Source: Ga0077527 sp964606765 (GTDB lineage Bacteria > Pseudomonadota > Gammaproteobacteria > Burkholderiales > SG8-41). From it: a stretch of DNA of 29,975 nucleotides. Positions 23,521 to 29,975 of this stretch are shown here, piece by piece. The position numbers and the translations under genes were made by a program. The notes below the pieces were generated by a model. The model had not been told where the DNA came from. It ran no database searches and was given only the letters and a program-made list of their open reading frames with translations. The number at the start of each line of letters is the position of its first letter. Position 1 is the first letter of the stretch. The stretch spans positions 1 through 29,975 of the forward strand of contig CAZSIR010000019.1 of assembly GCA_964606765.1 (NCBI GenBank). Direction: 5' to 3'.

Positions 23521-24201
23521 ATGCGCATACTGATCGTGGAAGATGACAAGACCCTGAGCGACGGGCTGGTCCGTTATCTTCGTCAGGCGGGAAACATCGC
23601 GGAGACGGCGACCAGCGGCACCGAGGCGGATGCGTTGCTGGTGCATGAGGATTTTGATCTGGTCATACTCGATATCGGTTTGCCGGGAATGGACGGTTTC
23701 GAGGTGCTGCGGCGCGCAAGGAAGCGTGAGCGTTATGTGCCTGTGCTGGTGCTCACGGCAAGGGATGAGGTTGAAGACCGCGTGCATGGACTCAATCTCG
23801 GCGCCGATGATTACCTGGTCAAGCCTTTTTCCCTGGTTGAGCTCGAGGCCCGGGTGCGGGCAGTCATCCGGCGCGGACAGGCGACGACGGAAACACAGAT
23901 TGTTTACGGACCGCTGGTGATCGACATCGCGGCGCGCCGGGTCTGGCTGGCCGGTGAGACGGTCCGGCTGACCGCGCGGGAATGGGCGGTGCTCGAATTC
24001 CTCGTGCTGAGGGCGGGAAAAATGGTCAGCAAGGACCAGATCGCCTCCGCCGTCAGCGGCTGGGATGCGGATGTAAGTCCCAATGTCGTTGAGGTCTACA
24101 TATCCCGGCTGCGCAACAAACTTGAGCCCGCCGGGGTCAAGATCCATTCAATCCGCGGTTTCGGCTACTACCTTGACAAACCGTCCGGCAGTACGAACTA
24201 G
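23521..24201 (+). CDS. OmpR/PhoB-family response regulator, divergent from czcCBA
   Basis: A 226-residue two-domain regulator with a good ribosome binding site (GGAGA). The receiver domain carries D8, D9, phosphoacceptor D51 (ILDIGLPGMDG), T79 and K101, all canonical. The C-terminal winged helix (about 128-218) ends with VEVYISRLRNKLEPAG and IRGFGYYL. It is likely phosphorylated by the histidine kinase encoded immediately downstream and overlapping. Divergence from czcCBA implies it controls metal efflux, as CzcR does. Its receiver and kinase also resemble TctD/TctE, so regulation of carboxylate uptake by the Bug proteins is a second possibility. Confidence 0.93.
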   Translation: MRILIVEDDKTLSDGLVRYLRQAGNIAETATSGTEADALLVHEDFDLVILDIGLPGMDGFEVLRRARKRERYVPVLVLTARDEVEDRVHGLNLGADDYLVKPFSLVELEARVRAVIRRGQATTETQIVYGPLVIDIAARRVWLAGETVRLTAREWAVLEFLVLRAGKMVSKDQIASAVSGWDADVSPNVVEVYISRLRNKLEPAGVKIHSIRGFGYYLDKPSGSTN

Positions 24202-25552
24202 CATACGGCGGCTGCTGTTCCGCTGGTTGCTGGCGCCGCTGGTCCTGGTTCTCGGCGCTGCGGCGATTATCGGTTATCCGATCGCGCTGCAGCCTGCGAC
24301 GGCGGCGTATGACTGGGCGCTGGTCGACACCGCGCAGTCGCTGACCCGCCTGATCAACGATAAACAGGACGTTACGCCGGAAGCGCTTTCCAAATCCGCT
24401 GATGTACTGCTGCGTACCGACCAGTTTGACCGCATCTACTATTCGGTTCATGACATGCGGGGACGGCTGATCGCCGGTGATGCGCACCTGTCGCCGCCGA
24501 AAGCGGACGCCCTGCTGGGCGGCGAGCTGCTTTATGACGCAAAAATCGGCGGCGAGAATATTCGCGTCGCAGCCATACGCGTCGACCTGCGCGGCGCCGA
24601 GGCCATCGTGCAGGTGGCCGAGACCACGGTGAAGCGGACCCAGCTGACAACGCAGATCCTGACCGGAATGATCGCCAGTGAAGTGGTGATTGCGGTGGCC
24701 GTCGTGGTTCTGGTGCTGTTCGGCATCGGCAAGGGACTGGAGCCGCTGGCGCGTCTGCGCGAGGAGATTGAGGCCCGTTCGCACCGCGACCTGCGTGCGG
24801 TGCCTCCGGACCATGCGCCGGTCGAGGTGAGGCCGGTGGTGCTGGCGTTGAATGACCTGCTGCGTCAGCTTGAACTGGCTTTGCGTTCCCAGCAGGAATT
24901 CGTTGCGAATGCCGCCCACCAGCTGCGCACACCGCTGGCGGGGCTGCGCATGCAGGTCGAGCTGGGTTTGCAGCAGCATGATCCGGTGGAGTACCGGCGG
25001 GTGCTGGATACGCTGCAGAAGTCAACGGAGCGGACCGTCCACCTTGCCAATCAGCTGCTGACCCTGGCCCGGGCCGAGGTCGGGATTCCGCGCATCGATG
25101 CCATGCGTGATCTGGATTTGCGGCAGACGGTCGAGGATGTCACGGCAAACTGGATGCCGGCGGCCATCTCGAAAAAAATCGATCTTGGCCTGGAGTTGCG
25201 GCCGGCCCGCATGCGTGGCGACGCCTTCCTGATGGCTGAATTGCTGTCCAATCTGCTCGACAACGCCATCAGTTACACGCCGGCGGGCGGGCGCATTACC
25301 GTTTCGACGACCACGGAGGGCGGATATGCGGTGTTGCAGGTCGAGGATGATGGTGTCGGCATACCGGCATCCGAGCGTGAAAACGTGTTCCGGCGGTTTT
25401 ACCGGATAGACGGATCGAGCGGGGAGGGTTGCGGGCTGGGCCTCGCCATCGTCCAGGAGATTGCGCATCTGCATGGCGGTAAAACCGTCATTGGCCTGCC
25501 GGCGGGCGGGCGTGGCACGGTGATCCGCGTCAGCATTCCCAAAGCGGGCTGA
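24173..25552 (+). CDS. Sensor histidine kinase, TctE/CzcS-like
   Basis: The chosen start is the TTG at 24173, giving 459 residues and overlapping the regulator gene by 29 bases. An ATG at 24083 is in frame but would overlap by 119 bases, and no ribosome binding site distinguishes the options. The N-terminus (RRLLFRWLLAPLVLVLG) fits the first membrane helix of the sensor-kinase N-terminal domain found in TctE-type kinases, followed by a periplasmic segment of about 115 residues (to residue 160). A second helix (about 165-185), a HAMP-like linker (PLARLREEIEARS) and the dimer box with the phosphoacceptor H249 (ANAAHQLRTPLAGL) follow. The ATPase boxes are LLSNLLDNAISY, DDGVGIP and GCGLGLAIVQEI. 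The signal sensed is unknown: metal, or a di/tricarboxylate by family. Confidence 0.9.
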   Translation: MTNRPAVRTSIRRLLFRWLLAPLVLVLGAAAIIGYPIALQPATAAYDWALVDTAQSLTRLINDKQDVTPEALSKSADVLLRTDQFDRIYYSVHDMRGRLIAGDAHLSPPKADALLGGELLYDAKIGGENIRVAAIRVDLRGAEAIVQVAETTVKRTQLTTQILTGMIASEVVIAVAVVVLVLFGIGKGLEPLARLREEIEARSHRDLRAVPPDHAPVEVRPVVLALNDLLRQLELALRSQQEFVANAAHQLRTPLAGLRMQVELGLQQHDPVEYRRVLDTLQKSTERTVHLANQLLTLARAEVGIPRIDAMRDLDLRQTVEDVTANWMPAAISKKIDLGLELRPARMRGDAFLMAELLSNLLDNAISYTPAGGRITVSTTTEGGYAVLQVEDDGVGIPASERENVFRRFYRIDGSSGEGCGLGLAIVQEIAHLHGGKTVIGLPAGGRGTVIRVSIPKAG

Positions 25553-25623
25553 CGGACTGGCGGCGGCCACAACCGGTCGCGGATGACTCATGCACATGCG
25601 GTGATGTGCTAAGTTCGGCGACC

Positions 25624-26601
25624 ATGTTTCCCTACGCGACACTGACGCCTGACTGCATCCTGGATGCGGTCGAATCCTGCGGCTTGCGCTGCGACGGCCG
25701 CTTGCAGGGGCTGAACAGCTACGAGAACCGTGTCTACCAGATCTGGCTCGATGACGGTTCTTCAATCGTCGCCAAGTTCTATCGTCCACAGCGCTGGAGC
25801 GCGGCGGCTATCCAGGAGGAGCACGATTTCGCGCTGGAACTGGCGGCCCGCGAGATTCCGGTGGTGGCGCCCCTGCAGCTGAACGCCAGAACACGGCAGG
25901 AACACGGCGGTTTTCAGTTTGTTCTCTATCCGCGCCGCGGCGGGCGTACGCCGGAGTTCGGTGACGCAGAAACGCTGCGCTGGCTGGGACGCTTCATTGC
26001 GCGCATCCATGCCGTCGGCGCGGCGCGGTCTTTTGAGCACCGGCCGTTCATCGATATCGAAAGTTTCGGCTGGGAGCCGGCGGAGTTTGTCTGTGACAGC
26101 GGATTGGTTCCGGACGATCTGCAGGAGGCCTATGCCAGCGTGGTTGAGGACGTGCTGGATCGCGTTGAGCAGTGCTGGGCGGCAGTCGGCCCCATGCGCA
26201 ACCTGCGCCTGCACGGTGACTGCCATGCCGGCAATATCCTGTGGACCGATGCCGGGCCGCATTTTGTCGACCTCGATGATGCACGCATGGGACCGGCGGT
26301 GCAGGATCTGTGGATGTGCCTGTCCGGTGATCGCGCTTCACAACAGCTGCAGCTGGGTTCCCTGCTCGAAGGGTATTGCGAGTTTTATGATTTTGATCCG
26401 GTGCAGCTGAGGCTGATCGAGGCCTTGCGCACGCTGCGCATCGTGCATTACGCTGGCTGGCTGGCGCGGCGCTGGGATGATCCGGCGTTTCCGGCGAGTT
26501 TTCCGTTTTTCAACACCCAGCGTTACTGGCAGGACCACGTGCTCGCCTTGCGCGAGCAGGCGGCGGCGCTGGATGAACCGCCGCTGCGATGGCGGCGCTG
26601 A
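25624..26601 (+). CDS. srkA: SrkA-type stress response serine/threonine kinase
   Basis: A 325-residue protein closely resembling E. coli SrkA (YihE) along its whole length. The GTG frame at 25606 is open upstream, but the ATG at 25624 matches the family start. Visible landmarks are LNSYENRVYQ near residue 30, the ATP-site Lys K51 in VAKFYRP, the catalytic loop HGDCHAGN (197-204, catalytic Asp D199), the metal-binding DLDDAR (D217) and ARRWDDPAFP near the end. The E. coli protein is a soluble kinase that opposes cell death after stress. It lies 71 bases after the histidine kinase. A small inverted repeat GCACAT/ATGTGC at 25592-25609 lies between them. Confidence 0.93.
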   Translation: MFPYATLTPDCILDAVESCGLRCDGRLQGLNSYENRVYQIWLDDGSSIVAKFYRPQRWSAAAIQEEHDFALELAAREIPVVAPLQLNARTRQEHGGFQFVLYPRRGGRTPEFGDAETLRWLGRFIARIHAVGAARSFEHRPFIDIESFGWEPAEFVCDSGLVPDDLQEAYASVVEDVLDRVEQCWAAVGPMRNLRLHGDCHAGNILWTDAGPHFVDLDDARMGPAVQDLWMCLSGDRASQQLQLGSLLEGYCEFYDFDPVQLRLIEALRTLRIVHYAGWLARRWDDPAFPASFPFFNTQRYWQDHVLALREQAAALDEPPLRWRR

Positions 26602-26613
26602 GTCAGTCGGCCC

Positions 26614-26637
26614 CTCCCGCAGCTGAGCCGGCGGGAG
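26614..26637. terminator. Bidirectional hairpin between srkA and a convergent receiver gene
   Basis: CTCCCGC and GCGGGAG make a perfect 7-bp GC-rich stem with a 10-nt loop in the 52-base gap between the convergent stops. No T-run follows on either strand. The position suits a transcription stop or transcript stabiliser for both genes. Confidence 0.4.
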
Positions 26638-26653
26638 CTTCAGCCGCGCGTAA

Positions 26654-27430
26654 TCAGTTCAGACCGAGCGCGTCCCTGGTATGGCGCAACAGGGCATCCG
26701 GCTTGACGGGTTTGTTCAGGTAACCCGATGCGCCGTAGGCCAGCGCGGCGACGATGTCATCGCGTTCGGCGCGCGCGGTCACGACGATGATCGGTATGGT
26801 CCTGAATTCCGGGTGTTCGCGCAGTTTGCCGAGCACGTCGAGGCCGACGGCGTCGCGCAGTTCCACATCGATGATGATCAGGTCGGGCAGGGGCTGTTTG
26901 CCCAGTGCGGCGGCGATTTCGCTGCGGTTGGCTGCGCCGCGGATGTCGAAGCCGCCCTGCATCAGGCCGCGTGCAGCGGCCAGTGCCTCCGCCTCGTGGC
27001 TGTCGATGATCAGGACTACGTGTTTGCCGCCGCCGCGTGAGGGCAGCGGTTTGCCCGGACGGTCGAGAATGCTGATCTGGTAGCCGGCTTTCAGCTTGCG
27101 CGCACCGGACAACGTGCCTTCGGCCTGTTGCCGTTGCTGCAGTGTCGGCTCCTTCGGGCGTTCGCTGAGGAAACTCTCGAGGTCATCGATGGCGGGGGCG
27201 GATTTTGCCGGCGCTGCCGGCAGGCTTTCGATATAACCTTCGTCGGCCAGCGCAGCCAGCGCCGCGGAGATGTCGCCGGCGCGCGGAAACTTGCTGCGCA
27301 GTTCTTCCGCCGTGGCCCGGGCGCCGACCGCGGCAAGCAGGCCCTTGATGCCCGGTTTCAGCGTCCCCGGTTTCGCCGCAACTTCGGCGACGCCTTTGGT
27401 GGTGGTGCGATAAGCGGTTTTTTGGGTCAT
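26654..27430 (-). CDS. Two-domain protein: N-terminal winged-helix-like segment and C-terminal receiver domain
   Basis: A 258-residue soluble protein. The C-terminal half (about 137-258) is a receiver: phosphoacceptor D188 (LIIIDVEL), T218 (VTARAE) and K240 (YLNKPVKP) are conserved. The acidic pair is unusual, IIDSHE with D143 followed by Ser and His instead of Asp or Glu, so magnesium binding and phosphorylation may be weakened. The N-terminal part (about 28-70) has helices resembling a winged helix (LRSKFPRAGDISAALAALADEGYIESL), then a Pro/Ala-rich linker. The order DNA-binding-like domain before receiver is the reverse of OmpR proteins. No kinase is adjacent. No ribosome binding site is evident at the ATG. 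It may be a PilG/PilH-like or stand-alone regulator. Confidence 0.75.
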   Translation of the reverse strand: MTQKTAYRTTTKGVAEVAAKPGTLKPGIKGLLAAVGARATAEELRSKFPRAGDISAALAALADEGYIESLPAAPAKSAPAIDDLESFLSERPKEPTLQQRQQAEGTLSGARKLKAGYQISILDRPGKPLPSRGGGKHVVLIIDSHEAEALAAARGLMQGGFDIRGAANRSEIAAALGKQPLPDLIIIDVELRDAVGLDVLGKLREHPEFRTIPIIVVTARAERDDIVAALAYGASGYLNKPVKPDALLRHTRDALGLN

Positions 27431-27606
27431 GGTGAATTTTTATCCCGGGCCTTTATGCCAGCACTTCAGCAACGTGACCGGCAATGACCGATCCCGATGA
27501 TTCGATGCCCAAAAGCTGCACTAGTTCCGGAACAGGAGGGTTCGCAGGAGAGTTCGGAAAGCCTGCGAGTTTACTTGAAAAGGCCGCTGCGTCGTACACT
27601 AGCCGC

Positions 27607-28452
27607 ATGGATCAATGGAACAGGGATTTTGCCGCACAGTCACCGCCGCTGGCAGCGCTGCTCGCCGTGGCGCGGCAGTTCAAGGGTGACGATTGGCCTG
27701 CGTTGCCGCAGTTGCAGGAAATCATTGTGCGCGCCGGCGTCCGCACCGCATCCGGTTTGCCGCTGCAACTGGTGCTGCCGGGGGCGGTTGCGGGCGCATC
27801 GTACGAGCAGCGCCTCTACGCAAGGGGTGAGCTGGAATTCCGTGAACGCAACTGGCATGACCTGTTCAATGTGCTGGTATGGCTGACGTTTCCGCGGGCC
27901 AAGGCCGCATTGAATGCACGACATCATGCAGCCTTGCCCGCAGCAAAGGCGGGAGGGCGCGGACCGGTGCGCGACGCACTGACGCTGTTTGATGAAAGCG
28001 GTGTCATCGTGCTGTCGGCTGAGGCCGGACTGCTGGACATGATCCGCGAATTCCGCTGGAAGCCGCTGTTCTGGGAGCGCCGTGCCGAAGTGATCTCTGA
28101 CATGGCTTTTCTGCCGTTCGGGCACGCCTTGTGTGAAAAGGCACTTGCCCCGTACAAAGGCATCACCGGCCGGGGCTGCCTGTTGGAGGTGGAGCGGGAT
28201 TTTTTCGCTTTGCAGCCCGAGGAGCGATTACGGGAAATTGACCGGCGCCTGGCATTGCATGTTGCCGATCCGCAGACCCTGCAGCATACGCATGAACTCG
28301 CGCCGCTGCCGGTTCTTGGCGTACCCGGCTGGTGTGCCGACAATGCACAGCCTGCTTATTACGATGATCGTGATCATTTCCGGCCGGGTAGGATGCAGCG
28401 CCGGCCTTTGCCTGCCGTCGCTGGTGATGGGATGCTGAAGGCAAGCCGGTGA
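27607..28452 (+). CDS. DUF3025-domain protein
   Basis: A 281-residue soluble protein from the ATG at 27607; an in-frame ATG exists at 27484 with no better ribosome binding site. The signature block NWHDLFNVLVWLTFPRAK and ALNARH (about 82-106) is characteristic of the DUF3025 family of unknown function. The sequence just before the ATG (TTACTT, then 18 bases, then TACACT, ending 6 bases before ATG) looks like a promoter that could give a leaderless transcript. The end overlaps dtd in a GTGA, so the two are translationally coupled, and a role near tRNA quality control is a weak guess from context. Confidence 0.82.
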   Translation: MDQWNRDFAAQSPPLAALLAVARQFKGDDWPALPQLQEIIVRAGVRTASGLPLQLVLPGAVAGASYEQRLYARGELEFRERNWHDLFNVLVWLTFPRAKAALNARHHAALPAAKAGGRGPVRDALTLFDESGVIVLSAEAGLLDMIREFRWKPLFWERRAEVISDMAFLPFGHALCEKALAPYKGITGRGCLLEVERDFFALQPEERLREIDRRLALHVADPQTLQHTHELAPLPVLGVPGWCADNAQPAYYDDRDHFRPGRMQRRPLPAVAGDGMLKASR

Positions 28453-28898
28453 TCGCCCTGCTGCAGCGGGTCAGCAAGGCGCAGGTGGTCATCGATGGCG
28501 TGACCGTGGGCGCGATTGAAGGTGGTTTGCTGGTGCTGCTGGGCGTTGAGGCGGGGGATACCGCGACAGAGGCGGACCGCCTGCTCGAACGCCTGCTGAA
28601 TTACCGGGTGTTCAGCGATGAGTCCGGAAAAATGAATCTGTCCCTGCGTGATGTGGACGGCGGTCTGCTGCTGGTGCCGCAGTTCACGCTGGCCGCGGAT
28701 ACGCGCAAGGGGCTGCGCCCGGGGTTTTCGACCGCGGCGGCGCCGGAACAGGGCCGGCTGCTGTTTGAGCATGTGGTGGCCCGGGCGCGGCATGCGTATG
28801 CACGGGTGGCCACGGGCCGATTTGGCGCGGACATGCAGGTTACGCTGACCAATGACGGACCGGTGACTTTCTGGCTGCAGGTGAAAGCCGGGGGTTGA
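28449..28898 (+). CDS. dtd: D-aminoacyl-tRNA deacylase
   Basis: A 149-residue protein starting at the GTG at 28449 that overlaps the DUF3025 stop by 4 bases. It is a near full-length match to DTD, which hydrolyses D-amino acids from tRNA. It has MIALLQRVSKA at the start, QFTLAADTRKG (78-88) and the cis-Gly-Pro motif NDGPVTFW (135-142). The first motif has Pro at 77 where E. coli has Ser (SQFT). The protein is a cytosolic homodimer. It is followed by the AT-rich leader of htpX. Confidence 0.95.
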   Translation: MIALLQRVSKAQVVIDGVTVGAIEGGLLVLLGVEAGDTATEADRLLERLLNYRVFSDESGKMNLSLRDVDGGLLLVPQFTLAADTRKGLRPGFSTAAAPEQGRLLFEHVVARARHAYARVATGRFGADMQVTLTNDGPVTFWLQVKAGG

Positions 28899-28939
28899 GC
28901 TGGTATCGCGGTGCCGGCGTGTGTTAAGGGGGATATAAA

Positions 28940-28968
28940 AATATCAATAAAATCAAATACTTGATATT
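28940..28968. repeat. AT-rich inverted repeat upstream of htpX
   Basis: AATATCAA and TTGATATT form a perfect 8-bp inverted repeat with a 13-nt spacer in a strikingly AT-rich stretch. It lies 22 bases upstream of the -35 of the heat-shock-like promoter. It could be an operator or an upstream activation site. It has no T-run to act as the dtd terminator. Confidence 0.45.
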
Positions 28969-28990
28969 ATTCACTTGAGACAGGGCAGAT

Positions 28991-29018
28991 CTTGAACTTG
29001 CATACTTCGCCCCTATCT
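28991..29018 (+). promoter_or_regulatory. Sigma-32 (RpoH)-type heat-shock promoter of htpX
   Basis: CTTGAA at 28991-28996, a 13-base spacer, then CCCCTATCT at 29010-29018 closely resembles the sigma-32 pattern CTTGAAA-N-CCCCATNT. It lies 36 bases before the htpX start. HtpX is a known heat-shock and membrane-stress gene in E. coli, which supports the call. Overlapping sigma-70-like elements (TTGAAC with a TATCTA) are also possible. Confidence 0.75.
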
Positions 29019-29054
29019 AATGTCCGTGTTCAACCATCGGGGATTTGAAAACCT

Positions 29055-29942
29055 ATGAAACGTGTCTTTCTGCTGATCGTCACCAACTTCGCGATACTCG
29101 CGGTGCTCAGTGTGACCATGCAGTTGCTGGGCATCGATGCTGCGCTGGAAAACGAGACCGGCCTCAACCTGCAGGGCCTGCTGGCGTTCGCGGCCATCTT
29201 TGGTTTCGGCGGCGCGTTCATTTCACTGCTGATTTCCAAGTGGATGGCCAAGATGTCAACCGGCGCCAAGGTCATCGAAGTCCCGGCCAACATGACCGAG
29301 CGCTGGCTGGTGGATACCGTCAAGCGCCAGGCGGAACGCGCCGGCATCGGCATGCCGGAAGTGGCGATTTATGACGCGCCGGACATCAATGCCTTTGCCA
29401 CCGGCTGGAACCGCAATGACGCGCTGGTCGCGGTCAGCACCGGCCTGCTCAACAACATGTCGCAGGACGAAGCCGAGGCTGTGCTCGGCCACGAAGTGAG
29501 CCATGTGGCCAATGGCGACATGGTGACGCTGACCCTGGTGCAGGGCGTGCTCAACACCTTCGTGCTGTTCCTGTCGCGCGTGGTCGGCTTTTTTGTCGAT
29601 CGCGTGCTGTTGAAGAATGAACGCGGACAGGGCATGGGTTTTTACGTTGCCACGATTGCCGCGCAGCTGGTGCTGGGCGTACTGGCGAGCATGGTGGTGG
29701 CCTGGTTCAGCCGTCAGCGTGAATTCCGCGCGGATGCCGGTGGCGCCGAACTGGCCGGCCGGCAGAAAATGATCGCCGCGCTGGAGCGCCTGAAAATGAA
29801 CCATGAGCAGTCGGCCCTGCCCGCGCAGATGTCGGCTTTCGGCATCTCGGGCGGCGGCGGACTGGCGGCGCTGTTCATGTCGCATCCGCCGCTGGATGTG
29901 CGCATCGCAGCCTTGCGCGCCGCCCAGTCCGGCGCGCAATAA
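29055..29942 (+). CDS. htpX: HtpX membrane-bound zinc metalloprotease
   Basis: A 295-residue inner-membrane M48 protease that degrades damaged or misassembled membrane proteins together with FtsH. The start (MKRVFLLIVTNFAILAVLS) is typical and forms the first helix. A second helix is at about 40-62, and two more lie at about 158-180 and 195-216. The zinc site HEVSH is at 146-150, and the third ligand E223 is in QREFRADAGGA. The length equals that of E. coli HtpX. The leader has a heat-shock-type promoter and a GGGGA ribosome binding site about 10 bases upstream. The remaining 33 bases of the window after the stop show nothing. Confidence 0.96.
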   Translation: MKRVFLLIVTNFAILAVLSVTMQLLGIDAALENETGLNLQGLLAFAAIFGFGGAFISLLISKWMAKMSTGAKVIEVPANMTERWLVDTVKRQAERAGIGMPEVAIYDAPDINAFATGWNRNDALVAVSTGLLNNMSQDEAEAVLGHEVSHVANGDMVTLTLVQGVLNTFVLFLSRVVGFFVDRVLLKNERGQGMGFYVATIAAQLVLGVLASMVVAWFSRQREFRADAGGAELAGRQKMIAALERLKMNHEQSALPAQMSAFGISGGGGLAALFMSHPPLDVRIAALRAAQSGAQ

Positions 29943-29975
29943 GCGTCAGCATCCGTTTCCTGCGGCAATAAAAAG

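Noticed and set aside
23074..24147. 357-residue minus-strand open frame across the czcC/regulator boundary
   Set aside because: It overlaps the clear response regulator and the promoter region, and contains no family motif.
24137..24979. 280-residue minus-strand open frame inside the histidine kinase gene
   Set aside because: It is antisense to a well-supported kinase, with a Gln/Arg/His-rich shadow composition.
1..29975. CRISPR array, insertion sequence, prophage, tRNA or rRNA
   Set aside because: No regularly spaced repeats, transposase or integrase motifs, or tRNA-like clover-leaf sequences were noticed on reading.

Overview
The window is a GC-rich, gene-dense stretch of chromosome, most likely from a betaproteobacterium of the Burkholderiales type. 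This is inferred from three orphan Bug/TctC periplasmic binding proteins, a CzcCBA efflux operon divergent from a two-component system, an SrkA-type kinase, and the gene style (many 4-nt ATGA-type overlaps, GTG and TTG starts). I saw no rRNA, tRNA, CRISPR array, insertion sequence or phage gene. Products are called from remembered family motifs, because no database search was possible.

Left third (1-7437): a minus-strand operon (FCD-type GntR regulator, then a cysteine-dioxygenase-like thiol dioxygenase, then an MDR-family oxidoreductase that runs off the window) is divergent from a tightly coupled plus-strand run of five transporters: three tandem paralogous MFS permeases and two tandem paralogous TauE/SafE permeases. 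A thiol dioxygenase next to sulfite/sulfonate-type exporters suggests oxidation of a sulfur compound and export of its products. This is the best candidate here for an undescribed metabolic module.

Middle (7448-17608): a 46-residue membrane protein, an orphan ParA-like ATPase, a small conserved-looking unknown and a gamma-class carbonic anhydrase lead into a region with two divergent gamma-glutamyltransferase-family hydrolases, three Bug/TctC binding proteins and an unrecognised 359-residue protein. No TctA/TctB membrane subunits are present. Both GGT-like proteins keep the catalytic Thr and the Gly-Gly motif but appear to lack the Arg that binds the gamma-glutamyl carboxylate, so they may be amidases or acylases of other specificity. 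A strong minus-strand terminator separates bug1 from the first GGT gene. A 40-nt compound hairpin lies between the second GGT gene and bug2.

Right third (17628-29975): czcCBA-type heavy-metal RND efflux genes (minus) are divergent from an OmpR-type response regulator and a histidine kinase whose N-terminus resembles the TctE-type sensor family. These are followed by srkA, a convergent two-domain receiver protein with an N-terminal winged-helix-like segment, a DUF3025 protein, dtd (D-aminoacyl-tRNA deacylase) and htpX (membrane metalloprotease). htpX has a convincing sigma-32-like heat-shock promoter.
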